This document shows positions 8,747 through 16,673 of a DNA stretch of 27,336 nucleotides, piece by piece. Below the pieces are notes generated by a model, which ran no database searches, was not told the DNA's origin, and saw only the letters and a list, made by a program, of their open reading frames with translations. How positions within the stretch are numbered: position 1 is the first letter of the stretch; each line of letters opens with the position of its first letter. A program made the translations under genes and the position numbers. This DNA comes from GWE2-40-63 sp050251815 (GTDB taxonomy: Bacteria > Bacteroidota > Bacteroidia > Bacteroidales > SZUA-534): the NCBI GenBank assembly GCA_050251815.1, contig JBFWMB010000053.1, positions 1 through 27,336 on the forward strand, in the 5' to 3' direction.

Positions 8747-9511
8747 CTATTCTTCGGCAAAACCGGCATCAACCAGAATTCTTCCGCAATACTCGCAAAC
8801 AATAATGCGTTTACGGGCACGGATATCGACCTGACGTTGTGGTGGAATTTTGTTGTAACAACCGCCACAAGCATCACGTTGAACAGTAACAACCGCCATT
8901 CCATTACGGGCATTTCCTTTTATACGGTGATATGCCTGCAAATACCTATCGTCGATATTTTTCTCAATTTCTTTGATCTTAGCATGCAGTTTGTCTTCTT
9001 CAATTTGTGTTTCAGAAACAATGGAATCCAACTCTTTTCTCTTCTGAGCCAAATCGCCGCTCCGTTCTTCAAAAGTTTGCTCCGATGAGGCAATTAACTC
9101 ACTTTTCTTTTCAATATCGCTAGTAAACTCACGAATTCTTTTCTCACAAAGCTCAATTTCAAGCGTCTGAAATTCAATCTCTTTCGATAAAGAATCGAAC
9201 TCCCGATTGTTACGAACGTTATTTTGTTGTTCCTGGTATTTCTTAATCAACGCCTGAGACTCAGCAATTTCATTCTTTTTGCTGGCTACTGCCTGCTCCA
9301 AATCTTTAACCTCTATTTTTAGGTTTTCAATTCGGGTACTCAGTCCGGCCAATTCGTCTTCAAGATCCTGCACCTCTAATGGCAACTCACCACGCAGTAT
9401 TGCTATTTTTGTAATTTCACTGTCAACCATTTGCAGATCGAACAAAGACTTTAGCTTTTGTTCCATGGTTATTTCCGCAGATTTTCCTTCCTTATTCGCT
9501 TTATCCGCCAT
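8747..9511 (-). CDS. Coiled-coil C4 zinc-ribbon protein (COG1579/DUF164)
   Basis: This 254-residue cytoplasmic protein has a long antiparallel coiled coil at about residues 25-195, rich in heptad-like Leu/Ile and charged residues, and a C-terminal zinc ribbon. The four metal ligands are Cys215, Cys218, Cys239 and Cys242 (CGGC...CEYC). This is the usual layout and length of the COG1579 family, thought to bind nucleic acid or act as a protein adaptor; the molecular role is not established. The gene begins three bases after the Nif3 stop, a pairing commonly seen in bacteria, so a shared function with Nif3 is likely. It ends at a strong terminator. Confidence 0.92.
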   Translation of the reverse strand: MADKANKEGKSAEITMEQKLKSLFDLQMVDSEITKIAILRGELPLEVQDLEDELAGLSTRIENLKIEVKDLEQAVASKKNEIAESQALIKKYQEQQNNVRNNREFDSLSKEIEFQTLEIELCEKRIREFTSDIEKKSELIASSEQTFEERSGDLAQKRKELDSIVSETQIEEDKLHAKIKEIEKNIDDRYLQAYHRIKGNARNGMAVVTVQRDACGGCYNKIPPQRQVDIRARKRIIVCEYCGRILVDAGFAEE

Positions 9512-9514
9512 CGT

Positions 9515-10612
9515 TTATAAATATTTAATCGGATTTGTATTTACTTTTGTAAAATGAATTGCAAAATTAGAAAATTTTCTCATAAGTAATTCATAAAAAA
9601 GTTCTTTTGTGAATTGTTCACTTTCAAAATGCCCCACATCGGCAATTAAAATTTTTCCATCGGCATCAAAAAACTGATGGTATTTAAAGTCTCCGCTTAT
9701 AAATACATCGGCCTGAGCCTGTATGGCGTTTTTTAATAGGAAACTACCGGCCCCTCCGCAAACAGCAACTTTTTTTACCGGTTTTTGGAGTAACTCGGTA
9801 TGTCGAATGCAATTTGTGTTTAGCCTTTGCTTTACGCGATGCAAAAATTCCATTTCATCTTCTGTATCCTCCAATTCGCCAATCATTCCCGAACCAACCT
9901 GGTTCCAGGCATTTTCTAGCCGATACAAATCGTAGGCAACTTCCTCATAGGGGTGCGCTTGAATTAATGCATCGATAACCTTTGACTTTAAATGCTCGGG
10001 TAAAACAACTTCAATCCGAACCTCCGGTTCCCGGTGCAGCTTTTCTTTTTCCCCCACAAAAGGATTGGCCGCTTCTCCTGCCTTAAAAGTTCCGGTTCCG
10101 GAGCTGTTAAAACTGCACGAATCGTAGGCTCCAATTGTCCCGGCTCCGGCCTGAAAAAGGGCTTCGCGAACCTTATCGGCATAATTTTCAGGAACAAATA
10201 CTACCAACTTTAAAAGCATACCAACAACCGGATTAAGTATCTCCGTATTCTTCAATCCTAACTTTCGGCAAATCGTGGTATTTACGCCGTGTTGCAATAT
10301 GCTGTCGAGATTGGTGTGAGCAGCATAAATAGCCACATCGTTTTTAATGGCTTTAATCAGGGTGCGCTCCACATAATTTTTTCCGGTAATTTTTTTTAAA
10401 CCCGAAAAAATAAGGGGATGATGGGCAATAATTAAATTTACATTCAGTGCTATTGCTTCCTCAACAACAGCTTCGGTAACATCAAGTGTAATTAGCACTC
10501 CGCTGGCTTGGTTTGAGGCATCACCCAATATCAATCCGGCATTGTCATAACTTTCCTGAAATGATAAAGGTGCCAGGGTTTCCAAATAATTTGTGATGTC
10601 AGAAATTCTCAT
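9515..10612 (-). CDS. Nif3-like dinuclear metal-centre protein
   Basis: This 365-residue NIF3/YbgI-family protein assembles into toroidal hexamers with a di-metal site in known members. Visible metal ligands are His64-His65 (IIAHHPLIF), Asp103 (AAHTNLD), and His328 with Glu332 (DVGHFESEQF), matching the HH/D/H-x3-E set of the family. The length, longer than the 250-residue E. coli form, reflects a middle insertion at about 125-235 of the PII/CutA-like type (LKLVVFVPENYADKVREALFQAGAGTIGAYDSCSF, HPYEEVAYDLY). Often annotated as a GTP cyclohydrolase 1 type 2 homologue, but its in vivo reaction is uncertain. It is the first gene of a two-gene operon with the zinc-ribbon protein. An exact -7 type match (TATTTTTG, 10659-10666, minus strand) lies 46 bp upstream. 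Confidence 0.93.
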   Translation of the reverse strand: MRISDITNYLETLAPLSFQESYDNAGLILGDASNQASGVLITLDVTEAVVEEAIALNVNLIIAHHPLIFSGLKKITGKNYVERTLIKAIKNDVAIYAAHTNLDSILQHGVNTTICRKLGLKNTEILNPVVGMLLKLVVFVPENYADKVREALFQAGAGTIGAYDSCSFNSSGTGTFKAGEAANPFVGEKEKLHREPEVRIEVVLPEHLKSKVIDALIQAHPYEEVAYDLYRLENAWNQVGSGMIGELEDTEDEMEFLHRVKQRLNTNCIRHTELLQKPVKKVAVCGGAGSFLLKNAIQAQADVFISGDFKYHQFFDADGKILIADVGHFESEQFTKELFYELLMRKFSNFAIHFTKVNTNPIKYL

Positions 10613-10674
10613 GGTATTTTTTTGAGTAAAAATAAACCAAATTAATGGAGTATTGCAACAAAAATATTTTTACC

Positions 10675-10721
10675 AAAAAATAAAAAAATTCCCGATTCAA
10701 ACAAAACCTGAACCGGGAATT
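10675..10721 (-). terminator. Rho-independent terminator of the chemoreceptor operon
   Basis: Read on the minus strand, AATTCCCGGTTCA (10709-10721) pairs with TGAATCGGGAATT (10687-10699) with one A/C mismatch and a nine-base loop, followed by a T-rich tract. It lies about 24 bases past the chemoreceptor stop codon. Confidence 0.88.
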
Positions 10722-10744
10722 ACAAATCATGGAAACCAATTCAA

Positions 10745-12796
10745 TTACGAATCAAAGCGTTCAAATTCATTATCCGTATCTTTATTATCAAATGAAATAA
10801 TTGCTCCTTTGTTTTTTGAAGTTGTAATTAATGGATTTTTTACCTCTTGCTTTTTGGCAACCTTTGGATTTTGAGTCTTCACAGTTTTTTTGATTTGTGC
10901 CGATTGCTGCTTGTGCGAAACCTTAAAAAACCGTATCAAATCTTTCAGTTGTTCTGCCTGACTGGCCAGCTCCTCTGATGATGAAGCCAATTCTTCGGAA
11001 GCAGCAGCATTTTGCTGGGTTACAGAACTTAATTGCTGAATGGCATGATTTATTTGATCGGAACCAGCCGACTGTTCCTGACTTGCAGCAGTTATTTCCT
11101 GAACCAACATGGCGGTACGCTCAATTTCAGGCACCAATTCGGCCAATTGAATACCCGCCTGTTTCGAAATTGAAACCCCGGAACCCGATAATTCATTAAT
11201 TTCGTCGGCAGCCACTTTGCTTCGCTCGGCTAATTTGCGTACTTCGGCAGCAACAACTGCAAAACCTTTTCCGTGTTCCCCGGCCCGGGCAGCTTCAACA
11301 GCTGCATTTAATGCCAGAATATTGGTTTGAAGTGCAATGTCGTTGATTATTTTAATTTTCTCAGCGATTTCATTCATCGATTCCACAGCAATGGTTGTCG
11401 ATTTGTTGCCATCTTTAATACTTTGCACCGCTTTGGTTGAGATAGATTCAGTTTGTTTTGAGTTGTCGGTATTTTGTAAAATAATGGATGACATTTGTTC
11501 CATGGATGCTGAAATTTCTTCGGCAGCCGATGCCTGATTGGCTGAGCCCTGAGCTAATGATTGTGACGTGCTGCTCATTTCAATACTGGCGGCAGCAATA
11601 TTATCGGCGCTTCCAATTATATCATTCACAATGTTCCGTAATCGAATAGCCATATCGGAAAGGGCTGAACAAAGCTCACCAATTTCATCGCGGGTATTGC
11701 AACTTATCTCAGCCATTAAATTTCCTTCAGCCATTTCTTTAGCAAAATCTACCCCTTTTTTTAATGGACTCACTATTCCACGGGTAATAATTATGGCCAA
11801 AAGTGTAGCAATAATAATAGCAAAAACACTTAAAACTATGATAATGGTTTGTGTTGCATTGGCCTTTTGCAGCATTACCTCGTCAGTCATTATCAAATCG
11901 TTCGAGCGCTCAACTATCAGTTTAAACAGTCCACCTACTTCTTCTAAATGTTCCAGGGTTTCGTTGTTATAAATTTCCTGCGCTTGCAGCATTCCTTCAA
12001 CTCGCTTGCTATTCCAGGCAATCATCTCATCAATTAAACCCAAAACCTTCGTGGTATATTCGGCTGTATGCAATTCAAAATAATCACGGGCACCGATAAT
12101 GTTTCCATTTTTTAAATAGGTCTCGATTACCTCGGCACTTTGGTGTAAATTCCGATGTGGCTGTTCAATTTTTTGACAAATAGCTCCAAATTCAGGCTCG
12201 CTGCGCTTGAGTTTTTCAATTTCGTTGCTGTAAAACCAGGTGCCAAAGTTGCAAATTTCCGGATTTTTCTGAACCTTCAATTCATTGATTTTCCGACCTC
12301 TTAAGATTTCGTCTTTTATTTTATGACTCCATAACAGGTGATCGGATTTAACTTTTAATAACAGCTCTGACATTTTTCGATCGGCCGGTTTATACACTTC
12401 GTTAATTTTTATGGCCGATTCATGCAGGTGCTTGTGTGGTTCTGCAAATTTTTCAAATTCACCAGCCAATTCGGGAACTAAGGCTATGGCTTTTGCTTTT
12501 CCTTCGCCATAGTACCATTTCCCAAAAGCGCACAATTGCGGATTAGTTTGTACATTTAATTGAGTAACGGCATCGTTGTTAACAAACTGATTTAACTCAG
12601 CTGCCCATTCCAGGTGCTTAACGTAATTATCTTCGAGTTCGGTTCGGAGTTTGTTTCCGCTTATCACCTCTTCGGCATTTAAAACAATGGTATTAATTCC
12701 AGTAATTGACCAAATAGCTACAATGGATAGGATTAGAATTACTGCACCAAAAGCAAGGGCTAACTTGGTTCCCAATTTAAAATTGTTCCAATTCAT
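10745..12796 (-). CDS. Methyl-accepting chemotaxis protein with tandem extracytoplasmic CZB-like domains
   Basis: This is a 683-residue transmembrane chemoreceptor. Membrane helix 1 lies at about 12-34 and helix 2 at about 315-338; between them is a helical sensor. The sensor holds two copies of a CZB (chemoreceptor zinc-binding) signature: unit 1 has His61 (HLEW), Cys89 (CAFGKWYY), and His121 with His125 (PHKHLH); unit 2 has His153 (HLLW), Cys182 (CNFGTWFY), and His214 with His218 (PHRNLH). Both keep a full Cys/His3 ligand set. A HAMP domain (about 339-391) and a signalling domain with the conserved hairpin tip (near 487-526, QTNILALNAAVEAARAGEHG) follow. No CheR-tethering pentapeptide is visible at the C-terminus. 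It lies 20 bp after a receiver-only gene and ends at a terminator; no cheA or cheW is in the window. In most described proteins the CZB domain is cytoplasmic, so this placement is unusual. Confidence 0.93.
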   Translation of the reverse strand: MNWNNFKLGTKLALAFGAVILILSIVAIWSITGINTIVLNAEEVISGNKLRTELEDNYVKHLEWAAELNQFVNNDAVTQLNVQTNPQLCAFGKWYYGEGKAKAIALVPELAGEFEKFAEPHKHLHESAIKINEVYKPADRKMSELLLKVKSDHLLWSHKIKDEILRGRKINELKVQKNPEICNFGTWFYSNEIEKLKRSEPEFGAICQKIEQPHRNLHQSAEVIETYLKNGNIIGARDYFELHTAEYTTKVLGLIDEMIAWNSKRVEGMLQAQEIYNNETLEHLEEVGGLFKLIVERSNDLIMTDEVMLQKANATQTIIIVLSVFAIIIATLLAIIITRGIVSPLKKGVDFAKEMAEGNLMAEISCNTRDEIGELCSALSDMAIRLRNIVNDIIGSADNIAAASIEMSSTSQSLAQGSANQASAAEEISASMEQMSSIILQNTDNSKQTESISTKAVQSIKDGNKSTTIAVESMNEIAEKIKIINDIALQTNILALNAAVEAARAGEHGKGFAVVAAEVRKLAERSKVAADEINELSGSGVSISKQAGIQLAELVPEIERTAMLVQEITAASQEQSAGSDQINHAIQQLSSVTQQNAAASEELASSSEELASQAEQLKDLIRFFKVSHKQQSAQIKKTVKTQNPKVAKKQEVKNPLITTSKNKGAIISFDNKDTDNEFERFDS

Positions 12797-12816
12797 AATA
12801 ATAAAAATGTTTTTTT

Positions 12817-13221
12817 CTATTTATACTTTTTCATATCAATACCATCAGGCCAAAAATACTTTCCGTTAATCACAGCTTCAATGGCCAAAGGTAAGTCGTT
12901 GTAAACATCCGATTTAAAAACACAGCCTTTAAAACCTACTTCGATAAGTTTTTGCAGATAAGCTATATCTTTAAACATAGTAAGGGCCAGTACATTATAA
13001 TAATGGTATTCCCAGTTTATTTTTTTTGTGATGCTGTAACCATCGAGCCCTGGTAAGGAAATGTCCATTAGAATTATATCAGGAGAAAGGCCTTCAATTG
13101 CCTTAAAAAATGATTCGCCGTCGGCAAAGCTTGCAATTACATTATGATTCAGCCGTTTCTCTAGAAAAAAACAGATGTTGGTTCGGAAATCGTCGTTATC
13201 GTCAACCACAATAATTTTCAT
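12817..13221 (-). CDS. Receiver-only response regulator
   Basis: This is a 134-residue single REC domain without an output domain. It carries the acidic pair Asp7-Asp8 (IIVVDDND), the phospho-acceptor Asp53 (ILMDISLPG), Thr81 (ALTMF) and Lys103 (VFKSD). The alpha4-beta5-alpha5 part (GFKGCVFKSDVYNDLPLAIEAVINGKYFWPDGI) looks like that of NarL/LuxR-type receivers rather than CheY, which suggests it arose from a NarL-type regulator that lost its DNA-binding part. It lies 20 bp upstream of the chemoreceptor gene, so a CheY-like or phosphate-sink role in that module is plausible (inference). Its own promoter and a cluster of palindromes lie just upstream. Confidence 0.9.
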   Translation of the reverse strand: MKIIVVDDNDDFRTNICFFLEKRLNHNVIASFADGESFFKAIEGLSPDIILMDISLPGLDGYSITKKINWEYHYYNVLALTMFKDIAYLQKLIEVGFKGCVFKSDVYNDLPLAIEAVINGKYFWPDGIDMKKYK

Positions 13222-13240
13222 ACCGATGAATTATTTCTTT

Positions 13241-13271
13241 CAAATTTAGGAATTGTTGGCACACTGATAAA
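13241..13271 (-). promoter_or_regulatory. Promoter of the receiver/chemoreceptor operon
   Basis: On the minus strand TAAATTTG (13241-13248) exactly matches the -7 consensus TAnnTTTG, and 19 bases upstream sits TTTA, a three-of-four match to the -33 TTTG. The weak -33 lies at the edge of the first palindromic element, as expected for an activator-dependent promoter. The predicted transcript begins near 13237, 16 bases before the start codon. Confidence 0.6.
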
Positions 13272-13328
13272 GAGCGTATGCACTTAAAATTGTTAAGAGC
13301 ATGCTCTTAAAGAAATAAGAGTATACTC
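13270..13328. promoter_or_regulatory. Cluster of three palindromic operator-like elements
   Basis: Three dyad-symmetric sequences are stacked upstream of the receiver-gene promoter: an imperfect AAGAGCGTATGCACTT (13270-13285), a perfect 18-base palindrome TTAAGAGCATGCTCTTAA (13293-13310) and GAGTATACTC (13319-13328). All share a GCTCTT/ACTCTT half-site with its inverted partner. Centres are spaced 24 and 22 bp, about two helical turns, and fall near -40, -64 and -86 from the predicted start. They probably bind a dimeric regulator; the NarL-type regulator encoded immediately upstream is the obvious candidate. They lack a T tract and so are not a convincing terminator. Confidence 0.55.
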
Positions 13329-13351
13329 CTAATTATGCACTTCTTTTGGTC

Positions 13352-14002
13352 TTATTCCGGAAGCTGAACCAATTTATTTTTTAAAGCGCAAACCACAAGC
13401 GCTACTGAAGTTTTTGTACCTGTTTTTGAAAACAAACGGGATCGGTACCCTTCGATTGTTTTTTTACTCAAATTCATTTCATCGGCAATTTCCTGCGCGG
13501 CCATTCCCTGACATAGCCATTTTAAAACCTCGAGTTCACGGTCGGTAAATTCTTCCGTTTTATTTTTCCGGCAATTCTCGTCTTCAATTTGGGATATTAC
13601 TTTTTGAAGCAATTCGTTTGAGAAATACATTTTATTATGGATTACTGCTTCAATAGCCGCTTCGAGCTCATTTTTACCCGACGACTTAAGCAAAAAGCCC
13701 TGTGCTCCGGCTTCTATCATTTTATGATAATAAAGTGTGTCGCCATACATCGAAAGGGCTATGATTTTTAGATCGGGGTATTTTTTGTGCGCTTTTTTTA
13801 CTGCGGTAAGGCCGTCCATTACCGGCATGGCAATATCGACCAAAGCCAAATCGGGTAGCCTTTGATCAATTTTTTCCAGAAATTCAATTCCATTTTTTGC
13901 TTCATCTACTTCCTGTGCAATATTTTTCAATCTTATTAATGCACTTAAACCTTCTCTAAAAATATCGTGATCGTCAACAATCATTATTCGTTTGATGCTC
14001 AT
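13352..14002 (-). CDS. NarL/LuxR-family response regulator
   Basis: This 216-residue transcription factor has an N-terminal receiver (acidic pair Asp10-Asp11, phospho-acceptor Asp56 in LALVDIAMPVMDG, Lys in FLLKSSGK) and a C-terminal LuxR-type helix-turn-helix at about 150-212 (FTDRELEVLKWLCQGMAAQEIADEMNLSKKTIEGYRSRLFSKTG). It starts nine bases after the stop of the REC-PAS-HisKA_3 kinase, whose NarX/DegS-type catalytic core is the standard partner for this regulator class, so the two should form a cognate pair. A likely target is the palindrome-marked promoter directly downstream that drives the receiver and chemoreceptor genes. Confidence 0.94.
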   Translation of the reverse strand: MSIKRIMIVDDHDIFREGLSALIRLKNIAQEVDEAKNGIEFLEKIDQRLPDLALVDIAMPVMDGLTAVKKAHKKYPDLKIIALSMYGDTLYYHKMIEAGAQGFLLKSSGKNELEAAIEAVIHNKMYFSNELLQKVISQIEDENCRKNKTEEFTDRELEVLKWLCQGMAAQEIADEMNLSKKTIEGYRSRLFSKTGTKTSVALVVCALKNKLVQLPE

Positions 14003-14011
14003 TAGGCTGCG

Positions 14012-16666
14012 TTATTTTTTGGGTGCTTTTATAAAAACTTGGATGCCATTGTTTAGGCCTGAATTGATAATAATCTCACCATTCAGCGTTTTCATCCGGT
14101 TTTGCATGTTAATTAACCCATGTCCGTTTCTTTTTTCGAGGGCCTCATCTACATTAAAACCAACCCCGTTATCGGAATAATCAACAAATATATAATCGGT
14201 AGATTCGGTAATTTTTATGCCAATGTTTTTTGCTTTTCCATATTTTCTTGAATTGTTTATCAACTCGGTTATTACGCGGTAAAGAGCGACTTCAATATTA
14301 GGTTCAAAACGCAGGGTTTCGCTGGTGCTTTCAATAGTTATTTGCTGATCTGTCAATTGAGGCAATTGTTCAACAAAGCGTTCCATGGCTTTTATCAACC
14401 CAAAATCGTGAAGTATGTGGGGACTTAAATTATTCGAAATTTCGCGTAGTGTGCTAAAGGCATTTTTAAGCGATGCCAGTCCTTTGTCTAAAACAAAAGT
14501 GCGGTTCTCATCGGCATCGGCCAACCATTGAAAATACATTTGCACGTTCGATAATATAGGGCCCAGACCGTCGTGCAGTTCCTGAGCAAATTTGGTCTTT
14601 TGGTCTTCTTCGGCCTTTATTATGGCTTTTAAAATTTGCTTTTCGGTAGCTTTACGCTCTGTAATATCGCGCACAGCCAGTGCAGCTATAGCCTTGTTTC
14701 TTATGTGAATTATTTTATTTTCGAGTTCAACGCTAAGTTCTTCGCCATTTTTTCGAACCAATACCGCCTCAAAAGGTGCAGAATTCACAGTGCCCATTTT
14801 TGAACGCAACATTTGATGATACTGCTCGGGAAAAAGCAGGTTTACCAAATCAGCATCCAACAATTCCTTTTTTCTGAAACCGCTGATACGCAGCATCGAT
14901 TTATTAACATCGGCAATTTGCATATCCTGATGCAGTATAATCCCTTCAAAAGTCAGGTTTGATAAAAGTGAAAACCGTTTTTCGTTAAATATGGCCTGTT
15001 CTTTCGAAACAATTAAGGCTTCTTCAATCAGTTTTTGAGCGGAAATATCGTCGAGCGTTAGCAATACATACTTTTGATTGTTTTGATGAATTAGCTTTGA
15101 CGACAATAAGAAAGTTTTTGCTGTTGGTTTTCCGTTTTCAAATACTACCATATCTATTTCGCGTTTTAAAATATCGATGCCAGTTTCAAAAGTTTCCTTA
15201 TATGCTTTAGTTATCCGGCATTTTTTACATTCAACCGGAAGTTTACTGCTGTCAATTTTTTCGCGAAACGAGGTGCAATTAATGAGGTAACCTATTTTAT
15301 TGCTGTGTTCAAAAGGCAATTCTCTCTTTATAAGTTCTTTGGGCTTAAGGTTTACTTTAACAATGGTATCTTGTTCATTTAACAATACAATTAAATACGG
15401 TGCACTTTCGAGTACTGTATTCAAAAGTTTTTCACTGGAAAATATTTTTTCTTCCATTATTTTCCGCTCGGTAATATCACGGGCTATGGATAATATATGA
15501 GTTTTATTCTGAAGTGTTATGGGTTTTGCCGAAACCAAGGCGTGAATGTATCCCCCACTCTTAGTTCGGAACCGTGATTCGAAATTACTTACCGAGCCGT
15601 TTTTTTGAAAAAGTTCAAAAAAATGCTTGCGCTCCTGGTTGTTCTCCCAAAGCTTTAAATCGTAAACTGTTTTATCATAAATATCTTTTGAACTATATTG
15701 GGTAATCAAGGTAAATCCGTCGTTTACCTCAATAAATTCTCCGTCGTAACTGGTAATTAAAATGGCATCGGGGCTGGTGTGAAAAGCGGTACGGTATTTT
15801 AGTTCACTTTCAACCAGTTTATTTTCGGCTTTTTTCCGGTCTGAAATGTCGCGAAACATTCCCATTATGTGTGGTTCACCCTGAATACTTACTAAAGATG
15901 CATTGATCTCAACCGGAATATGTTTACCCGTTTTCGACTTTAAAAAGTTCTCGGCGGATTTTACGTCGTTCCCCTGGATAATTTTTTGTGATCTTTTTTT
16001 AAACAATCGAACGGCTAGTTTTTGATAGGTCTGCGGATGAATATCAAAATGGTTTAACCCAATTATTTTATCAACCGAAGTTTCCATCAGCTCTGCTGCC
16101 TTTTCATTCGCATCAACTATTCGACCTGTTTCAATATTTACCACAAAAATGGCATCGGTCGATTTGTTAAAAAACTGACGAAACTGGGCCTCATTCTCAC
16201 GCAAAGCATGGGTAGCTTTTAATAATTCATTATAGCTTTTTTTTAGCTCTGCATTTTTTTCTTCAAGTTTTGTAACTAAAAGCTGATTTTGAGTACTTAA
16301 ATTATAATTCCTTACGGCTTGTTGAATAGCCAGTCGCAAATCGTTTTTATTCCAGGGTTTGGTAACAAACTGATACACCAAGCTGGAATTTATGGCTTCA
16401 ATAACCAAATCCATATCGGCATAGCCGGTAACAATCATAAAAACAATGTCGGGATAAACCGATCGAATACGCTTAAAAAATTCAAGTCCTGTTTCTTCAG
16501 GCATTTTCTGATCAGAAAGAATTACTTTAACGTTATTTTCTTTCAGTATCACATCGGCTTGTTGTGTCGAAAGGGCTGTTAATACTTCGAATGTATTGCC
16601 CAAAAGAGCTTTAAACCCTTGCAGATTAAAAAATTCATCGTCGATATAAAGAATTTTATCTTTCAT
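14012..16666 (-). CDS. Soluble REC-PAS-PAS-PAS-PAS-HisKA_3 sensor histidine kinase
   Basis: This 884-residue kinase has no signal peptide or membrane helix. Domains in order: receiver (about 1-125, phospho-acceptor Asp52 in VILSDQKMP), a short coiled coil, four PAS domains (about 155-280, 285-408, 410-540 and 545-670, three of them ending in a D-I-[TS]-[ED]-R-K type boundary), a HisKA_3 dimerisation domain with His698 in the ELHDGLGP motif, and a HATPase_c domain (ELINNSRKYG, DNGVGF, GHGLINMQNRM). The core is the NarX/DegS type that partners LuxR-type regulators, as encoded nine bases downstream. PAS 3 carries Cys464 and a C-x-x-C pair (Cys480, Cys483), a possible metal or redox site. The N-terminal receiver could be phosphorylated by the membrane kinase encoded seven bases upstream. 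Confidence 0.93.
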   Translation of the reverse strand: MKDKILYIDDEFFNLQGFKALLGNTFEVLTALSTQQADVILKENNVKVILSDQKMPEETGLEFFKRIRSVYPDIVFMIVTGYADMDLVIEAINSSLVYQFVTKPWNKNDLRLAIQQAVRNYNLSTQNQLLVTKLEEKNAELKKSYNELLKATHALRENEAQFRQFFNKSTDAIFVVNIETGRIVDANEKAAELMETSVDKIIGLNHFDIHPQTYQKLAVRLFKKRSQKIIQGNDVKSAENFLKSKTGKHIPVEINASLVSIQGEPHIMGMFRDISDRKKAENKLVESELKYRTAFHTSPDAILITSYDGEFIEVNDGFTLITQYSSKDIYDKTVYDLKLWENNQERKHFFELFQKNGSVSNFESRFRTKSGGYIHALVSAKPITLQNKTHILSIARDITERKIMEEKIFSSEKLLNTVLESAPYLIVLLNEQDTIVKVNLKPKELIKRELPFEHSNKIGYLINCTSFREKIDSSKLPVECKKCRITKAYKETFETGIDILKREIDMVVFENGKPTAKTFLLSSKLIHQNNQKYVLLTLDDISAQKLIEEALIVSKEQAIFNEKRFSLLSNLTFEGIILHQDMQIADVNKSMLRISGFRKKELLDADLVNLLFPEQYHQMLRSKMGTVNSAPFEAVLVRKNGEELSVELENKIIHIRNKAIAALAVRDITERKATEKQILKAIIKAEEDQKTKFAQELHDGLGPILSNVQMYFQWLADADENRTFVLDKGLASLKNAFSTLREISNNLSPHILHDFGLIKAMERFVEQLPQLTDQQITIESTSETLRFEPNIEVALYRVITELINNSRKYGKAKNIGIKITESTDYIFVDYSDNGVGFNVDEALEKRNGHGLINMQNRMKTLNGEIIINSGLNNGIQVFIKAPKK

Positions 16667-16673
16667 TAGGCTG

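Noticed and set aside
9515..10612. Nif3 protein considered as a true GTP cyclohydrolase
   Set aside because: The GTP cyclohydrolase 1 type 2 label is based on a weak activity in one homologue; the sequence only supports a di-metal Nif3 fold.
11568..11972. 134-codon plus-strand open frame inside the chemoreceptor gene
   Set aside because: It is antisense to the HAMP and second membrane helix region; the apparent hydrophobicity mirrors the real gene.
13293..13310. Perfect 18-base palindrome considered as a terminator of the NarL-type regulator gene
   Set aside because: No T tract follows on the minus strand, the arms would leave only a four-base loop, and related dyads repeat at helical spacing, which fits operator sites better.
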